Assembly (NCBI RefSeq): GCF_000186865.1
Contig: NW_008705576.1
Span: 265,857-329,856, forward strand
DNA: 64,000 nt
Source of the DNA: Aureococcus anophagefferens
Taxonomy: Eukaryota; Sar; Pelagophyceae; Pelagomonadales; Pelagomonadaceae
Direction: 5' to 3'
The translations under genes were made by a program, and so were the position numbers. Positions 35,862 through 44,923 of this stretch are shown piece after piece (the first letter of the stretch is position 1; each line of letters begins with the position of its first letter). Below the pieces are notes generated by a model, which was not told the origin of the DNA, searched no databases, and saw only the letters and a list, made by a program, of their open reading frames with translations.

Positions 35862-38444
35862 TCAGGCGTCGCGGCACGTCTTCCTCGACCACCGGCAATT
35901 CTCCTGTCCTTTGCATTTCTTCTTTTCCTGGTGTGAGGCGCAGCTCTGCTCTGCACACTTGCGATTTTTCCACTCACACCCTTCTTGCTTCTTGCACTTG
36001 CCCTTCTTCGTCTGGTCCGCGCAAAGAGGTTTCTCGATGCACTCGCGCCTCTTCCACAGGCAGGCCTTGTTCTTCTTGCACTTCGACTTGCTCGTGTAGA
36101 ACTCGCACTCCGAACTCGACGTGGGCCTGGGCGTGGGCCTGGGCGTGGGCCTGGGCGTGGGCCTGGGCGTGGGCCTGGGCGTGGGCCTGGGCGTGGGCCT
36201 GGCGTCGTCGTATGAATAGGAGTAGCTTGCGCCAGAGTCGTTGGCGCAGTCGTTCGTATCGGTTCCGTAATCGCAGTACCGCGGCTCGTCGCACTCGCCG
36301 TCGTTCGCGTACCGGCAAGAGTTGGCGTCGTCGTCGTACGTGTCACCGGCGCCACCGCCTCCGCCGCCGCTGTAGAAGGGGAGCGACATCTTGTCTTCCG
36401 GGATCCACGACGAGTAACCGTCGCCCGTTTCGAAACTATCATCTAGCCCGTGTTCCATGCAAGACCAAGAGCTCAAGCAGGCGCAGGAGTCGGGGGAGTC
36501 GTTCTTGCAGTGGCACGAGTTGTCGCATGCGCACGTGTCGTCGCCAGGGAAATTCTGATTAAGCCGCTGTGTGTAATCCCCCATCGATACCTTCAGAGCC
36601 TTTATCGCGTGATGGTACTCGTCCGAGCCCTTGTTTGAGGTAGCGATGTCCTTGGGATGGTAGAAGCGCAAACCATTGATCGTGCAGGCCTTGGATTGCG
36701 CCCAGTGCGTCCGCGGCGCGCCGAACGTCACCACGCCATTCTTCCCGTTGCCGTCCTCGCCAAGAACTTCTTCGTTAAACTCCGCGTAGAGGGTCGCCGC
36801 CGCTCCTCCGAGAGAATGCCCCACCACGAAGTCGAAGTCGAGACCGCACTCGTTTTTGAGATCCGCCCGCTCAGCATCGATGCTCTTTTCGAGAAGCTCG
36901 AAGTACTCCAAGAAGCCACCGTGTACTTTCACGCCGGCCCGTGTTTTGGGATCGTCGTCGCAATTGTATACCCAATCACCAGTCAGACTCGAATCACAAC
37001 CCCAGAAGGCTTTCTTCCAATCAGTTCCGTCATCAGTTCCGCGAAACGCCAGAACGACCACGCCATCCTTCACGACAATTTTCGCCTCCGCCTGGCCGTC
37101 TCCGTAATTTTCTTCGATGTGCTCAAACTCCTTCCAGTTCTTGAAGATGTTTTCCGCCGTGGCGCACTTCCCTTCCTCATCCAACGTGCAGCGGTTTTCA
37201 TGATACAAACACTCATACCATGAGTCCAGTTTTTCACACATCTCTTCGTACGCGAAGTTGGCCGCGTCGCGCAGGTCCGCGTACGAGACCTTGCGCGAAC
37301 CCGAGGTGTCGGGACACGGCGTCCGGACCTCGGCGCCCGTCGCCCAGTCGCGCACGACGCCGCTGGAGCGGTCGTTCGAGCCGCGCGAGTAGATCGTGCC
37401 CTCGAAGAGGATGCTCGACTGCTTGTTCGAATCGTCGCGCAAGTACTTGCGCGCCGCGAGCGGGAGGCGCGTCTTCCCGAACAGCCCGTCGTCGAACTGC
37501 GCGGGCTCCTTGGAGACGGAGAGACGGCGCACGTCGGCCTCCGGAGCCAACGAGGCCGTGGCCTCGACCTCCGAAGACGACGAGTCGCCGCCCGCCACCG
37601 AGGCCGCGAAGAGCGACTCCTGGGCGTGCGCGACCTTGTCGAGCTGCGCGGGCTCCTTGGCCGCGAGGAGGTCCTGCGCCGACGCCGACGAGCGGAGGAA
37701 GCGGCCCTTGAGCGAGGCCGCGGCCTCGGCGTCCGAGGACGGCGAGTCGCCGGAGAGCGCGACGAGCGACTCCTGGCCGTGCGAGATGTCGTCGAGCTGC
37801 GCGGGCTCCTTGGCCGCGAGGAGGTCCTGCGCCGACGCCGACGAGCGGAGGAAGCGGCCCTTGAGCGAGGCCGCGGCCTCGGCGTCCGAGGACGGCGAGT
37901 CGCCGGAGTGCGCGACGAGCGACTCCTGGCCGTGCGAGATGTCGTCGAGCTGCACGGGCTCCTTGGACTTGACGAGGTCCTGCGCCGACGCCGACGAGCG
38001 GAAGAAGCGGTCCTTGAGCGAGGCCGCGGCCTCGACATCCGAAGACGGCGAGTCGCCGGAGAGCGCGACGAGCGACTCCTGGCCGTGCGAGATGTCATCG
38101 AGCTGCACGGGCTCCTTGGACTTGACGAGGTCCTGCGCCGACGCCGACGAGCGGAGGAAGCGGCCCTTGAGCGAGGCCGCGGCCTCGACATCCGAAGACG
38201 ACGAGTCGCCGGAGAGCGCGACGAGCGACTCCTGGCCGTGCGAGATGTCGTCGAGCTGCACGGGCTCCTTGGACTTGACGAGGTCCTGCGCCGACGCCGA
38301 CGAGCGGAGGAAGCGGTCTTTGAGCGAGGCCGCGGCCTCGACATCCGAAGACGGCGCGCCGAGGTTCGACGACGAGGCCGCGACCTGGATGCCCTGGTGG
38401 GCGGCGGAGAGGAGGGCGATGGCGGTGAGAATGCGGAGCGGCAT
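35862..38444 (-). CDS. Secreted class 3 lipase with N-terminal tandem repeats and a Cys-rich tail
   Basis: 860 aa. A signal peptide (1-23, L-R-I-L-T-A-I-A-L-L-S-A-A) is followed by five copies of a 51-residue repeat (about 31-285). Each has the core R-S-S-A-S-A-Q-D-L and D-I-S-H-G-Q-E-S-L-V-A. The lipase domain (about 380-640) shows V-L-A-F-R-G-T-D-D, V-H-G-G-F-L-E-Y-F and the nucleophile elbow V-G-H-S-L-G-G-A (Ser near 543). It then has V-T-F-G-A-P-R-T and F-Y-H-P-K-D-I-A, where the triad Asp and a His follow. Next are Cys clusters, a Gly run, Y-A-N-D-G-E-C-D-E-P-R-Y-C-D-Y-G-T-D-T-N-D-C, a P-T-P-R repeat linker, and a final basic Cys-rich module repeated three times (C-x-x-x-K-x-C). It is extracellular or wall-associated by inference. 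The lipase exon has lower GC than neighbouring genes. Confidence 0.87.
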   Translation of the reverse strand: MPLRILTAIALLSAAHQGIQVAASSSNLGAPSSDVEAAASLKDRFLRSSASAQDLVKSKEPVQLDDISHGQESLVALSGDSSSSDVEAAASLKGRFLRSSASAQDLVKSKEPVQLDDISHGQESLVALSGDSPSSDVEAAASLKDRFFRSSASAQDLVKSKEPVQLDDISHGQESLVAHSGDSPSSDAEAAASLKGRFLRSSASAQDLLAAKEPAQLDDISHGQESLVALSGDSPSSDAEAAASLKGRFLRSSASAQDLLAAKEPAQLDKVAHAQESLFAASVAGGDSSSSEVEATASLAPEADVRRLSVSKEPAQFDDGLFGKTRLPLAARKYLRDDSNKQSSILFEGTIYSRGSNDRSSGVVRDWATGAEVRTPCPDTSGSRKVSYADLRDAANFAYEEMCEKLDSWYECLYHENRCTLDEEGKCATAENIFKNWKEFEHIEENYGDGQAEAKIVVKDGVVVLAFRGTDDGTDWKKAFWGCDSSLTGDWVYNCDDDPKTRAGVKVHGGFLEYFELLEKSIDAERADLKNECGLDFDFVVGHSLGGAAATLYAEFNEEVLGEDGNGKNGVVTFGAPRTHWAQSKACTINGLRFYHPKDIATSNKGSDEYHHAIKALKVSMGDYTQRLNQNFPGDDTCACDNSCHCKNDSPDSCACLSSWSCMEHGLDDSFETGDGYSSWIPEDKMSLPFYSGGGGGGAGDTYDDDANSCRYANDGECDEPRYCDYGTDTNDCANDSGASYSYSYDDARPTPRPTPRPTPRPTPRPTPRPTPRPTSSSECEFYTSKSKCKKNKACLWKRRECIEKPLCADQTKKGKCKKQEGCEWKNRKCAEQSCASHQEKKKCKGQENCRWSRKTCRDA
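36116..36205. repeat. 12-bp tandem repeat coding P-R-P-T
   Basis: Seven consecutive copies of GTGGGCCTGGGC on the plus strand encode the (P-T-P-R)n linker of the lipase on the minus strand. Near-perfect copies suggest recent slippage, so length variation between strains is likely. Confidence 0.9.
37590..38355. repeat. Five-copy 153-bp coding tandem repeat
   Basis: Units of 153 bp (51 codons) repeat five times at the lipase N-terminus. For example, GACGCCGACGAGCGG recurs at 37681, 37834 and 37987 with exact 153-bp spacing. The units differ by few substitutions, including K-D-R-F versus K-G-R-F and V-K-S-K versus L-A-A-K. Confidence 0.92.
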
Positions 38445-39158
38445 CGCAAGGACCTGTGAGACGCTGAGTAAACCGCGAGGTGATGAACAAATCGCGAGGA
38501 GCCCGGGCGATGTGGCGCCGACCGAAGACGAGACCGAGGGGAGGCGGGAGCGAGATGAGGGCCAAGAGGGCGCGGGGGGGAGGCGCGGAGGAGAGAGCGA
38601 GGTAGTTCGAGACGCGGCCGCGTGCGTGCGGGTGAGTTGAATCGTAGATGATGAGCAGTAGATGATGAGCAGTGGGAAGAATGCTCTTTTTCACAGTGCG
38701 TCGCTTATCCAGGGCCCTGGGGGGGTTCGTGGGGTGCCGTCGAGCAAAGCCAGGCTCTTTTTCCCCTCACACGCCATCCCCTCGCCCCCTCACGTGCCCC
38801 CTACGTGCGTGCGTGCGACCAGTTTGGCCGGGGAAGAAAATCGCAACTTGGGATCCCGGGAACACCGCCCGCCGGACTCGGGCACTTACATAACGCCATC
38901 CGCCGAACAGGAAACAGCCAAGAGCAGACCTCCGGCAAGTACCAACTACAACACGAGCGGCTTCGTGAGGTTGTGGCCCGGGCGATCTGGTCCGCGAGCC
39001 CCCTCGAGGCCGCGATCTGGCCTCCGGGCCTGCGGACGTCGAAGAGCCTTAGAGAAGAGCCTCTACCGGCGGGATATGTTACCACACAGCCTCCAAACCA
39101 GCGCTGGCAGACCTCGAAAAATGACCAAGGAGATCACGAGCCGCGGCGCCAAAGGAGA
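38445..39158. other. 714-bp intergenic region, no gene supported
   Basis: Upstream region of the lipase and downstream of the monooxygenase, both on the minus strand. It is less GC-rich and shows no reading frame with normal codon use. It contains a perfect 14-bp direct repeat, GTAGATGATGAGCA twice at 38644-38671. AAGGAGATCACG also occurs twice near the end of the monooxygenase gene. Confidence 0.6.
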
Positions 39159-42092
39159 TCACGCGCGCGCCCGCTTGCGCGCGCCGACGTCGGCGGCGTG
39201 GGCGCGCTTGCGGACGCCGACGAGGCGCGCCACGAGGTCGGCCTTGAGGCCGTCCTCGGAGTCGGCGCCGGCGGCGCGGAGCTCCGCGCGGAGCTGCGAC
39301 ACCTTGAGCCGCTTCGCCGCGCGCAGCGCCGCGGCTTCGTCGAAGTCGTCGTCGTCCGAGGGCTCGTCGGGTGGCGGCGCGCGGCGCGACGCGGCGTCCG
39401 CGGCGTCCGCGGTGTCGCGGGGCTTCCCCGGGGGGCGCGGCGCGGCGTCCGCGGCGTCGCGGGGCTTCCGCGAGGCCGCGGCGCGCGGCGCGGCGTCCGC
39501 GGCGCCGTCGACGCGAGGCTTCGGGCGCGCGCGGCTCCGGAGACCGCCGACGCGCGGCTCCGGCGGCGCGGGCGCCGCGGCGGTGCTGCGCGCCGCGGGC
39601 GGCGGCGCGGCGGCGGCGGCCTCCGGCGCGGCGGCGGCGGCCGGCGCCGGCCGGCGTCCCCCGGCGACGAGCGACTCGACCGCGCCGAGAAAAGCGTTGA
39701 CGACGCCGAAGAAGAGCACGTTCCCGAGGAAGACCACATTCAGGATGCCGCGCATGCGGATGGGCTCCAACAGCTCGCCGCCGCAGACGTCGGCCGCGTC
39801 GCGTCGCGCGAAGGGCCCGTCGAGCCGAAAGAGGGGCGCGTGCGCTTGCCCGAAGGCCGCCGCGACGACGACGTCCGGCCGCCCCGCGAGGAGCCACTTC
39901 GCCAGCGACGGCGCGGCGCCCATCTCCTTGGCGAGCGCGAACATGTACAGCCCGTAGTCGACGCCGTAGTCGAGCCGCCGGTCCGTCAACGCGTAGTCGC
40001 CCGGTCCGTCCGAGACGTCGCCCCGGAGCCGCGCGATCCACCACATGGCCTGGAGCTCGGCCATGGGCGGGATCGCGCCGACGTTCGGCCGCACGAAGCC
40101 GATGAAGGCGAGGTCTGGCTCCGCGTCGTCGACGAGGAAGTGGCGGCCGGGCAGCGGGTCGTCGCCGGCGCCGGCGCCGAAGAGGAAGGGGAACTTTTGG
40201 CGGTAGCCCGTCGCGAAGACGACGACGTCCGCCCCGACGACGCGGTCCGGCCCGCCGTCGAGCGATCGGAACGCGACGCCGTCGCTTTCGAACTTGACGG
40301 GCTCGTACTTGTCGAGCAGGTCCACGCCGACGGCGACGCGGGACGCGGCGCTGTCCCAGAAGCGGTAGGGGTTCCACGCGGGCCCCTTGGCGCTCCGATT
40401 CAGCAGCGGCATGCACTTCGTCGCCTTGTTGACGATGTGCTTCCGCCCCTCCGTCCAGTCCATGTGGACGCTCGCGCCGACCCACTGGTTCCAGCCCTTG
40501 GACGATCCGCCGAGGACGAGCATGCCCAGCCGCTGGAACTTCGTCGTGATCCACCAGTGGAGGCCGACGCGCCGCGCCCACGCGCTCTCCCAGCAGTGCG
40601 TGCCCGCGTTGGCGATGATGCAGTCCAGGGGCGCGACGCCCTCGCCGAACGACGCGGGCACGGACACGAAGCCGCGCCGCGTCGACATGGTCACGGCGCG
40701 CGCGCCGGCGGACGCGGCGCCGTGGGCGACGTCGAAGGCCGTCTCGCCCGCGCCGACGACGACGACGCGCCGCCCCGCGAAGCGGCCCGGGGACGCGTAG
40801 TCCCGGCTGTGGAAGACGTCGCCGCGAAAGCGGCCGGGCAGCGCCGGCGTCTTCGGGTGCGTGTGGAGCCCGGAGCAGACGGCGACGCGGTCGAAGGAGC
40901 GCGTCCGCGCGACGCCCCCGGCCTCCGTCTCCACCGCGTAGCGGCCGCCCGCCCGCGCCACGGCGCGCACCGTCGTCCCGAATTCGATTTTTCGCGCCAA
41001 CCCGAAGCGGTCGACGTAGCGCTCGAGGTAGGCGACGTAGGCGTCGAGCGCGAGGTGGCTCTCCGCGCCGCGGCCGAGCCGGAAGTCGGAGAAGGCCGTG
41101 ACGTACTTGGACGAGACCATGCGCGCGCCCTCGTAGGCGTCCGCGAAGACGCCGCCGACGGTCCCGGCGCGCTCCGCGACGACGACGTCCGCGTCCGTGT
41201 GCTCGAGGAGCGTCTTCGCCGTCGCGAGGCCCGACGCGCCCGCGCCGATGACCAAGACGCGGCCGAAGCGCGTCGCCGTCCGTTCGCGCGGCGCGGCGGC
41301 GGCGGCGGCGCTCTCGAGCGCGAGGTAGAGCGCCAGCGCGCCGCCGGGGGACAGGACGAGCGACGCGGCGGCGAACGCGGCGGCGACGCCCGGCCCGCGG
41401 CGCCGGCGGACCGCCGCGACGCTCAGGGCCGCGCAGGCGACGAGGTCCACGAAGATCGACGCCTGGCAGTCCGTCGCCGGGACGGCGGCGACGCGGTCGC
41501 GCCGGGCGCCGACGAGTGCGGCGACGGCGCCGTAGAAGACCGTCGCGTCGACGGAGCCGGGCAGCGCCGGCGCGTAGCGCGGGAGCACGAGGAGCGCGTG
41601 GAGCGCCTTGAGGACGGCGCCAAAGGCCGCGGGCGCGTCGAGGAGCCGCGGCAGCGCGGCGACGCAGGCGAGGCTCGCGAGCGCGCAGGCCGCGTCCAAA
41701 GTCGCGACGCGCGGCGGCGGCGCGAGGTCCGGCGGCGACAGCGAGTAGGCGGCGGACATGGCGCCGAGCATGCCCGTCCAGAGCACGTCCCTGGACGGCG
41801 CGAGCGTGAAGGCGACGACGACCCACGTGAGCAGCTGGCAGGAGCTCCGCGCGTGCGGGCCGCGGAGCACGTCCGCGTAGGCGTCGTCGAAGAGGTTGGC
41901 GCCGCCGCCGTTTTTGTACGCGAGCGTGAAGCGGAAGATGTAGAACCAGGTGATGCCCACGAGCGCGCAGGCCGCGGCGAGGCCCCGGCGCGTCGCGCGC
42001 TGTACTTGGCCGCGCAGCGACCAGCCTAAGATGGCGAAGTAAACCCAGACCTGCGGGTCGTAGAGCAGGTCCGCGGAGGAGACGGCGGCCAT
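39159..42092 (-). CDS. Flavin-containing monooxygenase with an N-terminal membrane domain and a C-terminal SAP domain
   Basis: 977 aa without introns. Residues 1-265 are hydrophobic with several membrane spans (L-G-W-S-L-R-G-Q-V-Q near the start). The FAD Rossmann motif V-L-V-I-G-A-G-A-S-G-L-A is near 280, the NADPH motif V-V-V-V-G-A-G-E-T-A-F-D near 444, and the FMO signature V-V-F-A-T-G-Y near 627. From about 790 an Ala/Pro/Arg-rich linker leads to L-R-A-A-K-R-L-K-V-S-Q-L-R-A-E-L-R-A-A-G-A-D-S-E-D-G-L-K-A-D-L-V-A-R-L. This is a good SAP DNA-binding motif, followed by K-R-A-H and K-R-A-R-A. FMOs oxygenate soft nucleophiles (N or S). A membrane enzyme with a DNA-binding tail is odd. Either two genes are fused by a lost stop, or the tail has another use. 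Confidence 0.8.
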   Translation of the reverse strand: MAAVSSADLLYDPQVWVYFAILGWSLRGQVQRATRRGLAAACALVGITWFYIFRFTLAYKNGGGANLFDDAYADVLRGPHARSSCQLLTWVVVAFTLAPSRDVLWTGMLGAMSAAYSLSPPDLAPPPRVATLDAACALASLACVAALPRLLDAPAAFGAVLKALHALLVLPRYAPALPGSVDATVFYGAVAALVGARRDRVAAVPATDCQASIFVDLVACAALSVAAVRRRRGPGVAAAFAAASLVLSPGGALALYLALESAAAAAAPRERTATRFGRVLVIGAGASGLATAKTLLEHTDADVVVAERAGTVGGVFADAYEGARMVSSKYVTAFSDFRLGRGAESHLALDAYVAYLERYVDRFGLARKIEFGTTVRAVARAGGRYAVETEAGGVARTRSFDRVAVCSGLHTHPKTPALPGRFRGDVFHSRDYASPGRFAGRRVVVVGAGETAFDVAHGAASAGARAVTMSTRRGFVSVPASFGEGVAPLDCIIANAGTHCWESAWARRVGLHWWITTKFQRLGMLVLGGSSKGWNQWVGASVHMDWTEGRKHIVNKATKCMPLLNRSAKGPAWNPYRFWDSAASRVAVGVDLLDKYEPVKFESDGVAFRSLDGGPDRVVGADVVVFATGYRQKFPFLFGAGAGDDPLPGRHFLVDDAEPDLAFIGFVRPNVGAIPPMAELQAMWWIARLRGDVSDGPGDYALTDRRLDYGVDYGLYMFALAKEMGAAPSLAKWLLAGRPDVVVAAAFGQAHAPLFRLDGPFARRDAADVCGGELLEPIRMRGILNVVFLGNVLFFGVVNAFLGAVESLVAGGRRPAPAAAAAPEAAAAAPPPAARSTAAAPAPPEPRVGGLRSRARPKPRVDGAADAAPRAAASRKPRDAADAAPRPPGKPRDTADAADAASRRAPPPDEPSDDDDFDEAAALRAAKRLKVSQLRAELRAAGADSEDGLKADLVARLVGVRKRAHAADVGARKRARA

Positions 42093-42354
42093 CGTTTTGC
42101 CCTAGTTCAAGCGGATGCTGCGGCTTCCATACTTCCCTTCCCTTCCACGGCAACTGCATGATGAATGCTTCATTGAAGTGCTTTGGCGTCGCGGCGCGCG
42201 CGCACCTTGAACCACGGGTGCGCGCGCGCGCTCGGCGGAGGCGCCCGGGAGACAAACGCACACACAGGCAAGCAAGCGCAGCTTATGGTCGAACGGAGGC
42301 GCGCGTCATCGGAGCGCCGCATCCATCGGAGGCGTCCGTCGCGGCTTCGCGAGG

Positions 42355-42768
42355 TCACTCGCCGCCGGTCCTTCGTCGCGCTCGCTCGGGTGGGCGGCGA
42401 CCGACGACCTCGGACGACGCGCTCGCGAGGATCAGGGAGAGCACGAGCACCGTCTGCAGGCTCGCGAGCGCGGCGCCGCCGCCGCGGCCCGCGGCGGCGG
42501 CGGCGGGCGCGGGCGACGCTACGGGTGACGACGCGGGCGCGCTGGAACTGCTGCTGCTGGTAGCAGAGGCTTGCTGCCGGTGCGGTTGCGGCTGGCCGAA
42601 AGCGGGTGGATCCGTCTCCACGGGGATCCAATCGAATGCTTCGTCGGGCAACGAGGCTGGGGCTGGCTTTTCGCGCGGCGCCGCGGCTTTGGCGGGTCGC
42701 GCGCCGAGAGACAAGGCGTCGTCGAACTCGCGAGGCGCTGGTGTAGCGCGCACGGCGCCGGCACCCAT
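42355..42768 (-). CDS. Small Ala/Pro/Ser-rich protein with a C-terminal hydrophobic segment
   Basis: 137 aa with ATG at 42768. The first half includes R-E-F-D-D-A-L-S-L-G-A-R-P-A-K and D-E-A-F-D-W-I-P-V-E-T-D-P-P-A-F. A Ser/Ala run then leads to a single hydrophobic segment (L-A-S-L-Q-T-V-L-V-L-S-L-I-L-A-S) near 105-120 and a basic tail, the layout of a tail-anchored protein. No family is recognised. Opposite-strand readings in the same region are Arg-rich and less convincing. Confidence 0.4.
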   Translation of the reverse strand: MGAGAVRATPAPREFDDALSLGARPAKAAAPREKPAPASLPDEAFDWIPVETDPPAFGQPQPHRQQASATSSSSSSAPASSPVASPAPAAAAAGRGGGAALASLQTVLVLSLILASASSEVVGRRPPERARRRTGGE

Positions 42769-43081
42769 CGGGCAGCCTCAGACAGCTGCCAAGGTCGGGT
42801 GCTGTTGAGCCGGGCCCGAGGCGTGGGCGAACCTGCCGACGAAGGCCGCGCTCCGCGCGTGGGCGCGCAGAGTCAATTTCCGCCGTTCTTGCGGTGGAGG
42901 GCCGCCTCGATGAGGTGTCCAGGGCCTGGCAAAAGAACTCGTCCGCGCGCGCGACGCAGCCCGAGTTATGGCTGAACTGCATCACGCAGCCGCAGCAAAA
43001 CACAGGTCGCCGGGGGTGAATCGTGCAGGAGGAGGCGACAGAGGGAACTTAGGGCACAGGGTCGAGGTGGCGGGGGAGCGC
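42769..43081. other. 313-bp spacer, nothing recognised
   Basis: Mixed-composition DNA between two minus-strand genes. No coding frame with normal codon use, no repeat and no RNA gene could be recognised. Confidence 0.5.
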
Positions 43082-44746
43082 CTACCCCGCGCAGATTTGC
43101 CCGAGGAGGTAGGCTCCGAGGCCGCAGGGGATGGACCAGACGACGTGCCAGCCCATGCTGCAGAGGGTCTGGGCGCGCCAGGCGTCGTAGTAGTCCTGCT
43201 CGTCGAGGTCGGCCAGGGGCGGCGGCGCGCCGAGCGCGCCGACCGGGGGCGGCACCGCGCCGAGCGCGACGGCCGGGGGCGGCGCCGCGCCGAGCGCGGC
43301 GGCCAGGAAAAGCGCCGCCGCGCCGAGCGCGTCGGCCAGGGGCGGCGCCGCGCCGAGCGCGTCGGCCACGTTCGACGCGGCCACGCGCGCCGCGCCGAGC
43401 GCGACGGCCGGGGGCGGCGCCGGCGGGGGTGCCGCCGCGCCGAGCGCGCCGGCCGGGGCCGCCGCCGCGCCGAGCGCGTCGGCCAGGGGCGGCGCCGCGC
43501 CGAGCGCGACGGCCGGGGGCGGCGCCGGCGGGACCGCCGCCGCGCCGAGCGCGCCGGCCGGGACCGCCGCCGCGCCGAGCGCGTCGGTCAGGGGCGGCGC
43601 CACGCCGAGCGCGTCGGCCAGGGGCGCCGCCGCGGCGCCGAGCGCGTCGGCCGCGTTCGACGCGGCCGCGCGCGCGGCGTCGCGCGGCGTCTCGTCCGCG
43701 ACCGGCGCGGCCGCGCGGAGCGCCTCGGCGTCGTCGCCCGCCTCGGCGGCGCCCGCCTCGGCGACGCTCGCCTCGGGCGTGGGCGCGTCGGGCATGGGCG
43801 CGTCGTCGTTGCCGGGCGCGGCGTCCGCGCGCTCGACGCACTGGCGCTTCTTCGGTCGCGCGGGCGGCCCCAGCTCCTCATCGTCGTCGTCGTCGGTGTC
43901 GCCGACGGAGAGCTCCTGCCCCGTCTGCTGCGTCGCGTCGTCGTAATCATCCTCGAAGGACGGCGGCGGCTCGTAGTCCTCCTCGACCTCCATCTCGTCG
44001 CGGCCGCCGCCGCCGATGCCGAAGCCGCCGGCCGCGTCGACGCCGACCGGGTCGTCCTCGTCCATGGGCGCGCCCGCGGAGTTGCCGCCGTCGGCCGGGC
44101 TCACGCGGCGCGCGCCGCGCGCGTCGCGCGCCGCGTCGCGCGCCGCGGCGTCGCCGTCGCCGTTCGCCGCCGCGTCGCCGCTCGTGTCGGGGCGCGCGGC
44201 GTCGCTCAACCGCGCGAGCTTGGCCCGGAGGTCGTCGTTCTCGCGCGCGAGCGCCGTGGCGGCCGGGCGCTTCTTCCCTCGCTTTGTCCCGCGGGTGAGC
44301 GCGTTGACGCTCTTGCCGGTGGCCTTGACGATGTCGAAGAACTTCTGCGGGAAGCCGGCGTCCAGCACGAAGCGGACGAGGTCCTCGGGCGGCACGCCGC
44401 CGGACCAGTTGCTCTTCTTGAAGCTCGCGCGATCCACGGTGACGCCGCCGACGCCGCCGAAGTCGAGCTTGCCCATGATGGTGAAGAAGTTCTTCACGTC
44501 CGTCTCGAAGGTGCGGTACTTGATGGCAATGTTCGCCCGCTCGTTGAGGTGGCGCACCATCTCCTTCACCGACGCGCACTCCGGGTGCGCCGCCGGATCG
44601 CCCGTGAAGATGACGATGCGCCGCACGTCGGCGCGGCCCGCGCAGCAGCTCTTGCGAATGGTCGCGTCGTAGACGCTCTCCTCGTTCCGCGCGTAGCAGC
44701 CGAGCTCGAACACGAGCTCCCCGAACCGGTCGGGCGTCGCAGCCAT
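43082..44746 (-). CDS. Protein with A-D-A-L-G-A-A repeats and a C-terminal membrane segment, unknown
   Basis: 554 aa. The N-terminal 160 residues look folded and carry R-R-I-V-I-F-T-G-D-P, K-Y-R-T-F-E-T-D-V-K-N-F-F-T-I-M-G-K-L and F-V-L-D-A-G-F-P-Q-K-F-F-D-I-V-K. I cannot assign this domain. Acidic and basic low-complexity sequence follows (P-K-K-R-Q-C near 290). About fifteen tandem copies of A-[DGV]-A-L-G-A-A-x-P-P then run to residue 510. The end, S-M-G-W-H-V-V-W-S-I-P-C-G-L-G-A-Y-L-L-G-Q-I, is a likely membrane helix. The role is open. Confidence 0.6.
   Translation of the reverse strand: MAATPDRFGELVFELGCYARNEESVYDATIRKSCCAGRADVRRIVIFTGDPAAHPECASVKEMVRHLNERANIAIKYRTFETDVKNFFTIMGKLDFGGVGGVTVDRASFKKSNWSGGVPPEDLVRFVLDAGFPQKFFDIVKATGKSVNALTRGTKRGKKRPAATALARENDDLRAKLARLSDAARPDTSGDAAANGDGDAAARDAARDARGARRVSPADGGNSAGAPMDEDDPVGVDAAGGFGIGGGGRDEMEVEEDYEPPPSFEDDYDDATQQTGQELSVGDTDDDDDEELGPPARPKKRQCVERADAAPGNDDAPMPDAPTPEASVAEAGAAEAGDDAEALRAAAPVADETPRDAARAAASNAADALGAAAAPLADALGVAPPLTDALGAAAVPAGALGAAAVPPAPPPAVALGAAPPLADALGAAAAPAGALGAAAPPPAPPPAVALGAARVAASNVADALGAAPPLADALGAAALFLAAALGAAPPPAVALGAVPPPVGALGAPPPLADLDEQDYYDAWRAQTLCSMGWHVVWSIPCGLGAYLLGQICAG
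43200..43690. repeat. Tandem repeat coding A-x-A-L-G-A-A
   Basis: About fifteen imperfect copies of a 24-45-bp unit containing GCCGCGCCGAGCGCG on the plus strand. In the minus-strand gene they read [AD]-A-L-G-A-A-x-P with inserted P-P-A-P-P-P-A-V. They are likely length-variable. Confidence 0.85.
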
Positions 44747-44923
44747 GGCGCGCGTCGGGTCCTAGCGCTGGCGCAGGCTGCCGTCGAGAGCTCGACCCGA
44801 AAGTCGATCTTGACCTCGTGTTGCAGGCATGCTTTCAGCCCATGGTTTCCGAGCAGCCCGGGCGCCGCATCCAGTTTAAGCAAGTCGCCTCGGACGCCGC
44901 CCCTTGACGCCCCTCGCTCCCCG

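Noticed and set aside
38445..39158. A plus-strand gene between the lipase and the monooxygenase
   Set aside because: The only long frame has irregular codon use, no domain, and runs on into the antisense of the monooxygenase.
38805..42029. A frame of more than 1000 codons antisense to the flavin monooxygenase
   Set aside because: Composition is Arg/Asp/Val-rich noise and no domain is visible, while the opposite strand carries a complete FMO.
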